Positions 26,601-36,029 of a stretch of 64,000 bases of DNA are shown one piece after another. Numbering within the stretch: position 1 is the first letter of the stretch; each line of letters starts with the position of its first letter. The notes beneath the pieces are model-generated. The model made no database searches. It had not been told where the DNA came from and worked only from the letters and a program-made list of their open reading frames with translations. Both the position numbers and the translations under genes were made by a program. The stretch is from Petrolisthes cinctipes (lineage: Eukaryota > Arthropoda > Malacostraca > Decapoda > Porcellanidae), in the NCBI GenBank assembly GCA_033782935.1, contig JAWQEG010000279.1, positions 2,132,001 through 2,196,000 on the forward strand, written 5' to 3'.

Positions 26601-28970
26601 TAAACGGTTACAGAAGATACATGCACATATTGACTTTGGGCACTAAAAATATCGATTTTCAGCATGTTTTGGGCCTGAATTTTGAAAATACTCTAACACG
26701 GAGTAGGCATGTACAGATCGCTTCTGGGACCCCAAAATATCGAATTTTCGGGTGTTTAGGGCCAGAATTTGAGATATAAACGGGTACAGAAGATGCATGC
26801 ACATATCGACTTTTGGGCACCTAAAAGATCGATTTTCAGTATGTTTTGAGCATGTATTTTGAAAATACTCTAACACGGAGTAGGCATGTACAGATCGCTT
26901 CTGGGACCCCTAAATATCGAATTTTCGGGTGTTTTGGGACTGAATTTGAGATATCGACTTTTTGGCACCTAAAAGAACGATTTTTAGCATGTTTTTAGCC
27001 TATATTTTGATAATATTCTAGCACTGTGTCGGCATGTACAGATTGCTTCTGGTACCCCAAAATATTGAATTTTCGGGTGTTTTGAGCCTGAATTTGAGAT
27101 ATAAACGGGTACAGAAGATACATGCACATATTGACTTTGGGCACCAAAAATATCGATTTTCAGCATGTTTTGGGCCTGAATTTTGAAAATACTCTAACAA
27201 GGAGTAGGCATGTACAGATCGCTTCTGGGACCCCAAAATATCGAATTTTCGGGTGTTTAGGGCCAGAATTTGAGATATAAACGGGTACAGAAGATGCATG
27301 CACATATCGACTTTTGGGCACCTAAAACATCGATTTTCAGTATGTTTTTGGCCTGTATTTTGAAAATACTCTAACACGGAGTAGGCATGTACAGATACCT
27401 TCTGGGACCTCTAAATATCGAATTTTCGGGTGTTTTGGGACTGAATTTGAGATATCGATTTTTTAGCACCTAAAATGTCGATTTTTAGCATGTTTTACGC
27501 CTATATTTTGAAAATATTCTAGCACTGTGTAGGCATGTACAGATTGCTTCTGGGACCCCAAAATATTGAATTTTCGGGTGTTTTGAGCCTGAATTTGAGA
27601 TATAAACGGGTACAGAAGATACATGCACATATTGACTTTGGGCATCTAAAATATCGATTTTCAGCATGTTTTGGGCCTGTATTTTGAAAATACTCTAACA
27701 CTGAGTAGGCATGTACAGATTGCTTCTGGGACCCCAAAATATTGAATTTTCGGGTGTTTTGAGCCTGAATTTGAGATATAAACGGGTACTGAAGATGCAT
27801 GCACATATTGACTTTTGTGCACCTAAAAGATCGATTTTCAGTATGTTTTGAGCATGTATTTTGAAAATACTCTAACACGGAGTAGGCATGTACAGATCGC
27901 TTCTGGGACCCCTAAATATCGAATTTTCGGGTGTTTTGGGACTGAATTTGAGATATCGACTTTTTGGCATCTAAAATTTTAGATCGATTTTTAGCATGTT
28001 TTTAGCCTATATTTTGAAAATATTCTAGCACTGTACAGATTGCTTCTGGGACCCCAAAATATTGAATTTTCGGGTGTTTTGAGCCTGAATTTGAGATATA
28101 AACGGGTACAGAAGATACATGCACATATTGACTTTGGGCACCAAAAATATCGATTTTCAGCATGTTTTGGGCCTGAATTTTTAAAATACTCTAACACGGA
28201 GTAGGCTTGTACAGATCGCTTCTGGGACCCCAAAATGTTGAATTTTCGGGTGTTTTAAGCCTGAATTTGAGATATAAACGGGTACTGAAGATGCATGCAC
28301 ATATCGACTTTTGGGCACATAAAAGATCGATTTTCAGTATGTTTTTGGCCTGTATTTTGAAAATACTCTAACACGGAGTAGGCATGTACAGATACCTTCT
28401 GGGACCTCTAAATATCGAATTTTCGGGTGTTTTGGGACTGAATTTGAGATATCTATTTTTTGGCACCTAAAATGTCGATTTTTAGCATGTTTTTAGCCTA
28501 TATTTTGAAAATATTCTAGCACTGTGTAGGCATGTACAGATTGCTTCTGGGACCCCAAAATATTGAATTTTCGGGTGTTTTGAGCCTGAATTTGAGATAT
28601 AAACGGGTACAGAAGATACATGCACATATTGACTTTGGGCATCTAAAATATCGATTTTCAGCATGTTTTGGGCCTGTATTTTGAAAATACTCTAACACTG
28701 AGTAGGCATGTACAGATTGCTTCTGGGACCCCAAAATATTGAATTTTCGGGTGTTTTGAGCCTGAATTTGAGATATAAACGGGTACTGAAGATGCATGCA
28801 CATATCGACTTTTGTGCACCTAAAAGGTCGATTTTCAGTATGTTTTGAGCATGTATTTTGAAAATACTCTAACACGGAGTAGACATGTACAGATCGCTTC
28901 TGGGACCCCTAAATATCGAATTTTCGGGTGTTTTGGGACTGAATTTGAGATATCGACTTTTTGGCACCTA
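20600..28970 (+). repeat. Interleaved large duplications (3642-bp and 4634-bp offsets)
   Basis: A block X (about 20.6-22.84 kb) recurs at +3642 bp (about 24.3-26.48 kb). Shared rare variants include CCTATATTTTTTAAAATATTC, AACACGTAGTAGGC, CAGTAGGATTTTGGCCTC and GATCGATATTTAGTATG. A block Y (about 22.85-24.3 kb) recurs at +4634 bp (about 27.48-28.95 kb), sharing GGCATCTAAAATTTTAGATCG and CCAAAATGTTGAATTTTC. The order is X-Y-X'-Z-Y', where Z (about 26.48-27.48 kb) is an extra stretch of about 1 kb of trimer satellite that accounts for the 992-bp difference between the offsets. Edges are approximate. Confidence 0.8.
23335..23350. repeat. 16-bp perfect palindrome at a C/A monomer joint
   Basis: ATCTAAAATTTTAGAT reads the same on both strands. 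It arises where a C monomer has 5 extra bases before the next ATCGAT (CTAAAATTTTAGATCG against CTAAAAGATCG). The same palindrome recurs at 27969-27984, 32282-32297 and 39109-39124. Most joints of the 997-bp repeat have ACCT instead of ATCT, which leaves a 12-bp palindrome. Confidence 0.9.
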
Positions 28971-31900
28971 AAATTTTAGATCGATTTTTAGCATGTTTTT
29001 AGCCTATATTTTGAAAATATTCTAGCACTGTACAGATTGCTTCTGGGACCCCAAAATATTGAATTTTCGGGTGTTTTGAGCCTGAATTTGAGATATAAAC
29101 GGGTACAGAAGATACATGCACATATTGACTTTGGGCACCAAAAATATCGATTTTCAGCATGTTTTGGGCCTGAATTTTGAAAATACTCTAACATGGAGTA
29201 GGCTTGTACAGATCGCTTCTGGGACCCCAAAATATCGAATTTTCGGGTGTTTAGGGCCAGAATTTGAGATATAAACGGGTACAGAAGATGCATGCACATA
29301 TCGACTTTTGGGCACCTAAAAGATCGATTTTCAGTATGTTTTTGGCCTGTATTTTGAAAATACTCTAACACGGAGTAGGCATGTACAGATACCTTCTGGG
29401 ACCTCTAAATATCGAATTTTCAGGTGTTTTGGGACTGAATTTGAGATATCGATTTTTTGGCACCTAAAATGTCGATTTTTAGCATGTTTTTACCCTATTT
29501 TTTGAAAATATTCTAGCACTGTGTAGGCATGTACAGATTGCTTCTGGGACCCCAAAATATTGAATTTTCGGGTGTTTTGAGCCTGAATTTGAGATATAAA
29601 CGGGTACAGAAGATACATGCACATATTGACTTTGGGCACCAAAAATATCGATTTTCAACATGTTTTGGGCCTGAATTTTGAAAATACTCTAACACGGAGT
29701 AGGCATGTACAGACCGCTTCTGGGACCCCAAAATATCGAATTTTCGGGTGTTTAGGGCCAGAATTTGAGATATAAACGGGTACAGAAGATGCATGCACAT
29801 ATCGACTTTTGGGCACCTAAATGATCGATTTTCAGTATGTTTTTGGCCTGTATTTTGAAAATACTATAACACGGAGTAGGCATGTACAAATGCCTTCTGG
29901 GACCTCTAAATATCGAATTTTCGGGTGTTTTGGGACTGAATTTGAGATATCGATTTTTTGGCACCTAAAATGTCGATTTTTAGCATGTTTTTAGCCTATA
30001 TTTTGAAAATATTCTAGCACTGTGTAGGCATGTACAGATTGCTTCTGGGACCCAAAAATATTGAATTTTCGGGTGTTTTGAGCCTGAATTTGAGATATAA
30101 ACGGGTACTGAAGATGCATGCACATATCGACTTTTGTGCACCTAAAAGATCGATTTTCAGTATGTTTTGAGCATGTATTTTGAAAATACTCTAACACGGA
30201 GTAGGCACGTACAGATCGCTTCTGGGACCCATAAATATCGAATTTTCGGGTGTTTTGGGACTGAATTTGAGATATCGACTTTTTGGCACCTAAAAGATCG
30301 ATTTTTAGCATGTTTTTAGCCTATATTTTGAAAATATTCTAGCACTGAGTAGGCATGTACAGATTGCTTCTGGGTCCCAAAAATATTGAATTTTCTGGTG
30401 TTTTGAGCCTGAATTTGAGATATAAACGGGTACAGAAGATACATGCACATATTGACTTTGGGCACCAAAAATATCGATTTTCAGCATGTTTTGGGCCTTA
30501 ATTTTGAAAATACTCTAACACGGAGTAGGCATGTACAGATCGCTTCTGGGACCCCAAAATATAGAATTTTCGGGTGTTTAGGGCCAGAATTTGAGATATA
30601 AACGGGTACAGAAGATGCATGCACATATCGACTTTTGGGCACCTAAAAGATCGATTTTCAGTATGTTTTTGGCCTGTATTTTGAAAATACTCTAACACGG
30701 AGTAGGCATTTACAGATACCTTCTGGGACCTCTAAATATCGAATTTTCGTGTGTTTTGGGACTGAATTTGAGATATTGATTTTTTGGCACCTAAAATGTC
30801 GATTTTTAGCATGTTTTTAGCCTATATTTTGAAAATATTCTAGCACTGTGTAGGCATGTACAGATTGCTTCTGGGACCCCAAAATATTGAAATTTCGGGT
30901 GTTTTGAGCCTGAATTTGAGATATAAACGGGTACAGAAGATACATGCACATATTGACTTTGGGCATCTAAAATATCGATTTTCAGCATGTTTTGGGCCTG
31001 TATTTTGAAAATACTCTAACACTGAGTAGGCATGTACAGATTGCTTCTGGGACCCAAAAATATTGAATTTTCGGGTGTTTTGAGCCTGAATTTGAGATAT
31101 AAACGGGTACTGAAGATGCATGCACATATCGACTTTTGTGCACCTAAAAGATCGATTTTCAGTATTTTTTGACCATGTATTTTGAAAATACTCTAACACG
31201 GAGTAGGCATGTACAGATCGCTTCTGGGACCCCTAAATATCGAATTTTCGGGTGTTTTGTGACTGAATTTGAGATATCGACTTTTTGGCACCTAAAAGAT
31301 CGATTTTTAGCATGTTTTTAGCCTATATTTTGAAAATATTCTAGCACTGTACAGATTGCTTCTGGGAGCCCAAAATATTGAATTTTCGGGTGTTTTGAGC
31401 CTGAATTCGAGATATAAACGGCTACAGAAGATACATGCACATATTGACTTTGGGCACCAAAAATATCGATTTTCAGCATGTTTTTAGCCTATATTTTGAA
31501 AATATTCTAGCACTGAGTAGGCATGTACAGATTGCTTCTGAGACCCCAAAATATTAAATTTTCGGGTGTTTTGAGCCTGAATTTGAGATATAAACGGGTA
31601 CTGAAAATGCATGCACATATCGACTTTTGTGCACCTAAAAGATCGATTTTCAGTATGTTTTGAACATGTATTTTGAAAATACTCTAACACAGAGTAGGCA
31701 TGTACAGATCGCTTCTGGGACCCCTAAATATCGAATTTTCGGGTGTTTTGGGACTGAATTTGAGATATCGACTTTTTGGCACCTAAAAGATCGATTTTTA
31801 GCATGTTTTTAGCCTATATTTTAAAAATATTCTAGCACTGAGTAGGCATGTACAGATTGCTTCTGGGACCCCAAAATATTGAATTTTCGGGTGTTTTGAG

Positions 31901-32703
31901 CCTGAATTTGAGATATAAACGGGTACAGAAGATTCATGCACATATTGACTTTGGGCATCTAAAATATCGATTTTCAGCATGTTTTGGGCCTGTATTTTGA
32001 AAATACTCTAACACTGAGTAGGCATGTACAGATTGCTTCTGGGACCCCAAAATATTGAATTTTCGGGTGTTTTGAGCCTGAATTTGAGATATAAACGGGT
32101 ACTGAAGATGCATGCACATATCGACTTTTGTGCACCTAAAAGATCGATTTTCAGTATGTTTTGAGCATGTATTTTGAAAATACTCTTACACGGAGTAGGC
32201 ATGTACAGATCGCTTCTGGGACCCCTAAATATCGAATTTTCGGGTGTTTTGGGACTGAATTTGAGATATCGACTTTTTGGCATCTAAAATTTTAGATCGA
32301 TTTTTAGCATGTTTTTAGCCTATATTTTGAAAATATTCTAGCACTGTACAGATTGCTTCTGGGACCCCAAAATTTTGAATTTTCGGGTGTTTTTGAGCCT
32401 GAATTTGAGATATAAACGGGTACAGAAGATACATGCACATATTGACTTTGGGCACCAAAAATATCGATTTTCAGCATGTTTTGGGCCTGAATTTTGAAAA
32501 TACTCTAACACGGAGTAGGCTTGTACAGATCGCTTCTGGGACCCCAAAATGTTGAATTTTCGGGTGTTTTGAGCCTGAATTTGAGATATAAACGGGTACT
32601 GAAGATGCATGCACATATCGACTTTTGTGCACCTAAAAGATCGATTTTCAGTATGTTTTGAGCATGTATTTTGAAAATACTCTAACACGGAGTAGGCATG
32701 TAC
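28970..32703 (+). repeat. Heterogeneous satellite left of the transposon
   Basis: Mixed trimers with no single period. About 28.98-29.6 kb matches about 46.1-46.7 kb (offset 17114), sharing GAATTTTCAGGTG and TTTTTACCCTATTTTTTG. About 30.3-32.0 kb matches about 50.55-52.05 kb (offset 20250, then 20073). The last monomers before the transposon carry the palindromic joint (32282-32297) and the CCAAAATGTTGAA variant near 32545 that is also seen in block Y. Confidence 0.75.
32696..32703 (+). repeat. Target-site duplication, left copy (8 bp)
   Basis: GCATGTAC immediately precedes the left terminal inverted repeat and is repeated exactly at 36030-36037 behind the right one. Joining the flanks across a single copy restores an ordinary satellite monomer (...GAGTAG-GCATGTAC-AGATCGC...). 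Eight bases is the duplication length of the P superfamily. Confidence 0.95.
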
Positions 32704-32734
32704 CATGGAGGTAGAATATAGAGGAGGGAGAGTG
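32704..32734 (+). repeat. Left terminal inverted repeat
   Basis: Starts CATGGAGGTAG and continues with an AGAGGAGGGAG block. Against the reverse complement of 35999-36029 it matches at 28 of 31 positions by my hand alignment, with mismatches at positions 12, 16 and 28. In P elements these ends are the sites cut by the transposase. Confidence 0.93.
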
Positions 32735-32779
32735 AGGTGTGAAATGTGAGGTCGCTGTCATCCACTGGCCGCCATATTG

Positions 32780-32791
32780 TGATTGGCAAAA
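32780..32791 (+). repeat. Left subterminal inverted motif (TGATTGGCAAAA)
   Basis: Twelve bases that recur exactly, inverted, at 35930-35941. A second shared motif, GCCAGTCA, follows on the inner side of each (11 bp away on the left, 4 bp away on the right). The position, 76 bp inside the left end, recalls the internal 11-bp inverted repeats of the Drosophila P element, which stimulate transposition. The equivalence is inferred. The motif also contains an inverted CCAAT box. Confidence 0.75.
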
Positions 32792-32860
32792 CACTCCCTG
32801 GAGCCAGTCATTAATCCTTCATCCTTTTTCATGTAATTGTAGCGATGAAGATAGGACAAT

Positions 32861-32893
32861 CCAATATTCACTTGAGTCATTGTATAATTTATA
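32861..32893 (+). promoter_or_regulatory. Possible transposase promoter (CCAAT box and TATA-like sequence)
   Basis: CCAAT at 32861-32865 lies 17 bp ahead of an A+T stretch TATAATTTATA (32883-32893), about 150 bp upstream of the transposase exon. The spacing and order are plausible for a basal promoter, but such sequences are common by chance in A+T-rich DNA. Confidence 0.25.
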
Positions 32894-33029
32894 GTACCGA
32901 TTTTACGTAGTATCAAATGCGCGTACTAATTTTAAATTAGAGCCATTGTAACCCTCAAAACTATAAGACTAAATTACAAAATATGGTGGGGTTAATGGAC
33001 AGATTTTTTTTTCGGGAACTTAAATACAT

Positions 33030-33046
33030 CTTATTTTACTATACAG
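33030..33046 (+). other. Predicted 3' splice site before the transposase exon
   Basis: A pyrimidine-rich run ending TATACAG (33040-33046) directly precedes the point where THAP homology begins. In vertebrate THAP genes an intron commonly falls at this place, just before the 'F-P' of the finger. The coding frame meets a TAA at 33021-33023 and has no ATG between there and 33204, so the THAP fragment can only be translated if it is joined to an upstream exon. Confidence 0.6.
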
Positions 33047-33248
33047 ATTCCCGAAAGATGAAGTACTACTACGTGAATGGCTTCGGAAAATACGACGTCA
33101 GAATTTTACCCCTACCAAATACACACGTATATGTTCCAAGCACTTCAGAGAGGAAGACATCGACAGGACATCACTTTCATATGTTAGGCTTCATAGTGGA
33201 GCGGTGCCAACTATTTTTGATGCTTTCCCAGAATATCTGAAGGACAGC
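33047..33248 (+). pseudogene. C-terminal half of a THAP zinc finger (exon fragment, in frame with the transposase)
   Basis: Continuous open frame leading into the transposase. It reads F-P-K-D at the start, then the conserved tryptophan (33078-33080), N-F-T-P-T-K-Y (33102-33122), the zinc-binding pair C-S-K-H followed by F (33132-33146), and the closing A-V-P-T-I-F (33201-33218). These are the hallmarks of the second half of a C2CH THAP domain, the DNA-binding module of P transposases and of the THAP family. The first half, with the two N-terminal cysteines, is absent from this exon and I cannot find it upstream. Either exon 1 was deleted in this copy, or transcription starts outside the element. 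If translation begins at 33249 this stretch is 5' leader. Confidence 0.85.
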
Positions 33249-35681
33249 ATGGCACCAAAGCGAAAATTGCCAACCAAACGTGATGTTCCCATCAGTAGCG
33301 TTCCCTCTGATGATGAATCTCCAGTTCAAACGCACATGGACAATACGAGTGCAGAAGAGAGTGAAATGCAGTCATTAAAACGAAAGTTACATCATGTTGA
33401 AAACAAACTTGCAGGAAAAAAGAAGAAAATAAAAGTACTACAGCAATCCAAGAGACGTCTGAAGAAAAAAACCAGTGATATGAAAAGTGTTATCTCTGAG
33501 CTGAGAAGGAAGAGCTACATCAGTGAAGAAAGCATAGGTGTGCTTGAAAAGTGCTCTGGTGGTGTATATGATCTGCTAAAGAGGCAAGGTAAGAAAAATA
33601 GTGAACATCCACTGCCAAAGTCTTATTCTCCAGAACTGAGGAGTTTTGCTCTAACTCTCAACTTTTACTCCCCACGGGCTTATCGTTATATACGAAAGTT
33701 GTTCGACACATGCCTACCACACCCTAAAACTATTCAAAAATGGTATAGCTGTGTAGATGGTAAGCCGGGATTTACAGAGCCAGCTTTTTCGTCCTTACAA
33801 TTAAGAGCTTCTGCTGCAGCTGCGGCTGGTAAAACTTTATTGTGCTCACTACTAATGGATGAGATAGTGATAAGACAGCAAGTGGAATGGGATGGAGAGA
33901 AATACCAGGGTTTCATTGACATGGGTACAGAGATCGACGACGATAACCTTCCAGTTGCAAAGGAGGCTCTTGTTTTCATGGTGACAGCAGTTAACGCCAG
34001 CTGGAAGCTACCAGTGGGATATTTTCTTATTGCAGGACTTAGTGCTATTGAGAGAAGGAACTTAGTTGAACAATGTTTATCTAAACTTGATTCAGTGGGT
34101 GTTAAAATTATATCTCTCACTTGTGATGGAGCTTATGCTAATCTACGCATGATTAAGGAACTTGGATGCACCTTTGAATCCGATACTATAGATTCTGCAT
34201 TTCCTCACCCTGTGACAGGAAACCCCATTTGTGTACTATTAGACCCATGCCACATGCTTAAACTAGTGAGGAACTGTTTAGGCGATAAGAAATGCATATC
34301 TAATCAATCTAATAACGCTGTGAAATGGGACTATATAGAGAGATTACACAGCCTTCAAGCGGAGGAAGAACTACATATAGGTAACAGATTAAGGGGTGCT
34401 CATATCACATGGAGAAAGAAAAAAATGAACGTGAGATTAGCAGCACAAACTCTAAGTGAATCGGTGGCAAATTCCATGAAATTTTGCGTGAATGAAAAAA
34501 TCGGCGATTTTACTGGTTGTGAAGCAACAATTGAATTTATAATGATGTTTAATGCACTGTTTGACATAATGAACTCGAGGAATTTGCATGCGCGGGGATA
34601 CAAATGCCCGATGCAGGAGAAAAATGCAAATGAAATAAAAGATTTCCTTGTAAAAGCAGAGATTTATATTAGGTCTCTAAAGTTCCTCAATGGTCAGAGC
34701 ATCCTCAACTCAAACCGGAAAACTGGATTTCTTGGTTTTCTTTTTTGCATACGAAGCCTGCAATCTCTATACGAGAATTTCATAGCTGCATCGGACTCTC
34801 CTCTGAAGTTTTTGATGACCTATAAGCTAAGTCAAGATCACATCGAGCTATTCTTTGCTAAGATTAGAAGTATGGGAGGATGCAATAATAACCCTACAGC
34901 CATACAGTTTGCTGTTGCATACAAAAAGTTGTTAATTAAAAATGATCTGACTGATGTATTCAACAGTAACTGTTTGCCACTAGAATCAGTGCCTATACTA
35001 ACTGTATCCAGTGGTAGTACAAATAGCAATGTGGTAGACAAACTCTCAGCCAACAGCATAAATTCTTCACTATCAAGAAATAGAGTGCTCCCTGATTCAT
35101 ATGGAAGAGATGCAAATAATGAAGAGGAAGATTATCTCTACATCCCAAACAGAGCTCACCTATCAAAATGCTCAAACAAAATCGTTGCATATATTGCAGG
35201 CTTCGTAGTGAATAAGCTTAGAAAGTCTTTGCAGTGTGAGTTATGCATTAATGCTCTGACATGCGCAGAAAATAATGTTAAAGAAATTCACTCTTTGATT
35301 GAACTTAAAACTAAAGGAAGCCTTATATATCCTTCAGACGACGTGATTGACATTTGTTTAATCTGTGAAAAAAAAATTAAGGAAATTATGTCATGTTCAA
35401 ATGGAAATATAAATTTAGGAAGATTAAATTTTCATAAAATTGTGACTTCTGTGCTGGAAAACTTCTCAAATACGAATATATTTTCCATGCTAAATGCGCA
35501 TATGTATGATACAGAACCTCTGTACAATCATTTACATCTTCTAATTAAAGCCATTGCTGAGAGATATGTGCATGTGAGGTGCCATTATGCTGGGAAACAG
35601 TGTACATCAAAACTGCAGTCCCAGACTAAGGGAAAGAGCCGTCAGATTTACACTAAATTGATTCTGTTTAATGGTCTGTAA
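33249..35681 (+). CDS. P-element / THAP9-like transposase (810 aa from first in-frame ATG)
   Basis: Uninterrupted frame ending in TAA. Start chosen: the first in-frame ATG (33249), with A at -3 and G at +4, since the upstream GTG (33204) is not a credible eukaryotic start. Order from the N-terminus: basic PKRK nuclear-signal candidate (3-6), charged coiled coil or leucine-zipper region (about 38-88), helix-turn-helix region with S-P-E-L-R-S-F-A (127-134), then an RNase H-like catalytic domain. Likely catalytic acids are D204 in L-M-D-E, D293 in L-T-C-D-G-A and E533 in Q-D-H-I-E-L-F-F. These compare with D230, D303 and E531 of Drosophila P. The insertion domain between them (P transposase binds GTP there) contains D-P-C-H-M-L-K-L-V-R-N (332-342). 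The C-terminus holds Y-I-A-G-F-V-V-N-K-L (648-657) followed by C-x-x-C (663-666). The protein should cut and join the element ends in the nucleus. Its DNA-binding THAP half lies upstream and is incomplete, so autonomous activity is doubtful. Confidence 0.93.
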   Translation: MAPKRKLPTKRDVPISSVPSDDESPVQTHMDNTSAEESEMQSLKRKLHHVENKLAGKKKKIKVLQQSKRRLKKKTSDMKSVISELRRKSYISEESIGVLEKCSGGVYDLLKRQGKKNSEHPLPKSYSPELRSFALTLNFYSPRAYRYIRKLFDTCLPHPKTIQKWYSCVDGKPGFTEPAFSSLQLRASAAAAAGKTLLCSLLMDEIVIRQQVEWDGEKYQGFIDMGTEIDDDNLPVAKEALVFMVTAVNASWKLPVGYFLIAGLSAIERRNLVEQCLSKLDSVGVKIISLTCDGAYANLRMIKELGCTFESDTIDSAFPHPVTGNPICVLLDPCHMLKLVRNCLGDKKCISNQSNNAVKWDYIERLHSLQAEEELHIGNRLRGAHITWRKKKMNVRLAAQTLSESVANSMKFCVNEKIGDFTGCEATIEFIMMFNALFDIMNSRNLHARGYKCPMQEKNANEIKDFLVKAEIYIRSLKFLNGQSILNSNRKTGFLGFLFCIRSLQSLYENFIAASDSPLKFLMTYKLSQDHIELFFAKIRSMGGCNNNPTAIQFAVAYKKLLIKNDLTDVFNSNCLPLESVPILTVSSGSTNSNVVDKLSANSINSSLSRNRVLPDSYGRDANNEEEDYLYIPNRAHLSKCSNKIVAYIAGFVVNKLRKSLQCELCINALTCAENNVKEIHSLIELKTKGSLIYPSDDVIDICLICEKKIKEIMSCSNGNINLGRLNFHKIVTSVLENFSNTNIFSMLNAHMYDTEPLYNHLHLLIKAIAERYVHVRCHYAGKQCTSKLQSQTKGKSRQIYTKLILFNGL

Positions 35682-35929
35682 CCATGGTCAAAGATATGTG
35701 TCTTGTAGAAAATAAATATATTTTGTTTTGCCACACTTTTATTTAACCAATCATTGGTGGATTTTCTGTAGTAGTTATGAAAAAAAGTATATTGTAGTTT
35801 TGAATACAGATGAATACAGACCGACATACCACTCATTACCATTCCTATAAGTTAAGACAGGCAAATTATCATTTTGCTAAATCATTAAAAAGGATAATCT
35901 CTGGCTAGTCTGGAGGGTGACTGGCGGCC
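35682..35929 (+). other. 3' untranslated and 3' non-coding region of the transposon
   Basis: A+T-rich sequence between the stop codon and the subterminal motif. It contains the polyadenylation signal and a small 10-bp tandem repeat, TGAATACAGA twice (35801-35820). No other open frame or structure worth naming was seen. Confidence 0.7.
35711..35716 (+). terminator. Polyadenylation signal AATAAA
   Basis: Canonical AATAAA 30 bp after the transposase stop codon, followed by a T/G-rich stretch (TATATTTTGTTTTG) as expected downstream of a cleavage site. Confidence 0.7.
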
Positions 35930-35941
35930 TTTTGCCAATCA
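35930..35941 (-). repeat. Right subterminal inverted motif
   Basis: Exact reverse complement of 32780-32791 (TTTTGCCAATCA on the plus strand), 88 bp inside the right end. The companion motif GCCAGTCA is also present in inverted orientation on its inner side (TGACTGGC, 35918-35925). Confidence 0.75.
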
Positions 35942-35998
35942 AAGGCGTGGCCGCGGCCGGGCAGGCTGGCTTCATTTTCTGAGCACTCCGCGCGGGAC

Positions 35999-36029
35999 CA
36001 CGCTCCCTCCTCTTTATACTACCTCCATG
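35999..36029 (-). repeat. Right terminal inverted repeat
   Basis: Plus strand ends CTACCTCCATG. Its reverse complement matches the left end at 28 of 31 positions. The G+C-rich sequence just inside (35941-36000) has no counterpart at the left end. Confidence 0.93.

Larger units (their letters stand above)
1..32703 (+). repeat. Satellite DNA array, left arm (A-B-C trimers, about 501 bp)
   Basis: Tandem, head-to-tail, A+T-rich satellite with no unrelated sequence from the first base to the transposon. The repeating unit is a trimer of monomers A (about 176 bp), B (177 bp) and C (148 bp), so landmarks recur every 501 bp (for example 671, 1172, 1673). Class A carries 'TTCTAGCACTG', class B 'ACTCTAACAC...CAGATCGC' and class C 'GGGACTGAATTTGAGATATCG'. 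Local arrangement varies: some trimers lack 10 bp after CTAGCACTG, and some carry duplicated B monomers. No inverted segment was noticed. The role is unknown. Centromeric or pericentromeric satellites have this architecture, but nothing here proves that location. The open frames on the minus strand follow the repeat period and are not considered genes. Confidence 0.97.
32735..33046 (+). other. 5' non-coding region of the transposon; no recognisable exon 1
   Basis: About 310 bp between the terminal repeat and the transposase exon. It holds the subterminal motif, a CCAAT/TATA-like pair and a splice acceptor. I read all three plus-strand frames for the pattern M...C-x(2-4)-C that should open a THAP finger and found none. 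The only close cysteine pair (32832 and 32838) has one residue between them and no THAP-like context. The region is A+T-rich. Confidence 0.7.
32704..36029 (+). mobile_element. P-superfamily DNA transposon with THAP9/P-element transposase gene
   Basis: A 3326-bp element inserted in the satellite. It has imperfect 31-bp terminal inverted repeats starting CATG, an exact 8-bp target duplication, subterminal inverted motifs about 76 and 88 bp from the ends, and one transposase gene on the plus strand. Each of these is a known property of P elements: CATG ends, 31-bp inverted repeats, 8-bp duplications and an internal inverted repeat used in transposition. The ends are G+C-richer than the satellite, especially 35941-36000. 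There is one copy in the window, so it has not been carried along by satellite amplification. It could be a full element, or a derivative that lost its 5' exon (see the THAP fragment entry). Confidence 0.95.

Noticed and set aside
1..32703. CRISPR array
   Set aside because: Repeats are contiguous 148-177-bp monomers without unique spacers, in a eukaryotic context.
671..32706. Dozens of open frames of 60-127 codons on the minus strand, left arm
   Set aside because: They recur with the satellite period, occur in two frames at once, are broken by ordinary length variants (166, 176 and 148 bp) and have no family resemblance. They are satellite read as codons.
32983..33240. 85-codon frame overlapping the transposase exon
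   Set aside because: It crosses the predicted splice acceptor in a different frame from the THAP fragment and has no recognisable content.
33204..33248. GTG at 33204 as transposase start
   Set aside because: The GTG is the valine of the THAP A-V-P-T-I-F motif. Eukaryotic initiation there is not credible, and the frame stays open upstream to 33024.
33734..35842. Minus-strand frames of 64-128 codons over the transposase gene and its 3' flank
   Set aside because: Antisense shadows of the transposase frame or chance frames; no conserved motifs.
32704..36029. Domesticated host THAP9-like gene and not a transposon
   Set aside because: Matching inverted ends and an exact target-site duplication bound the gene tightly, so it is a mobile copy. 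Domestication elsewhere in the genome cannot be judged here.
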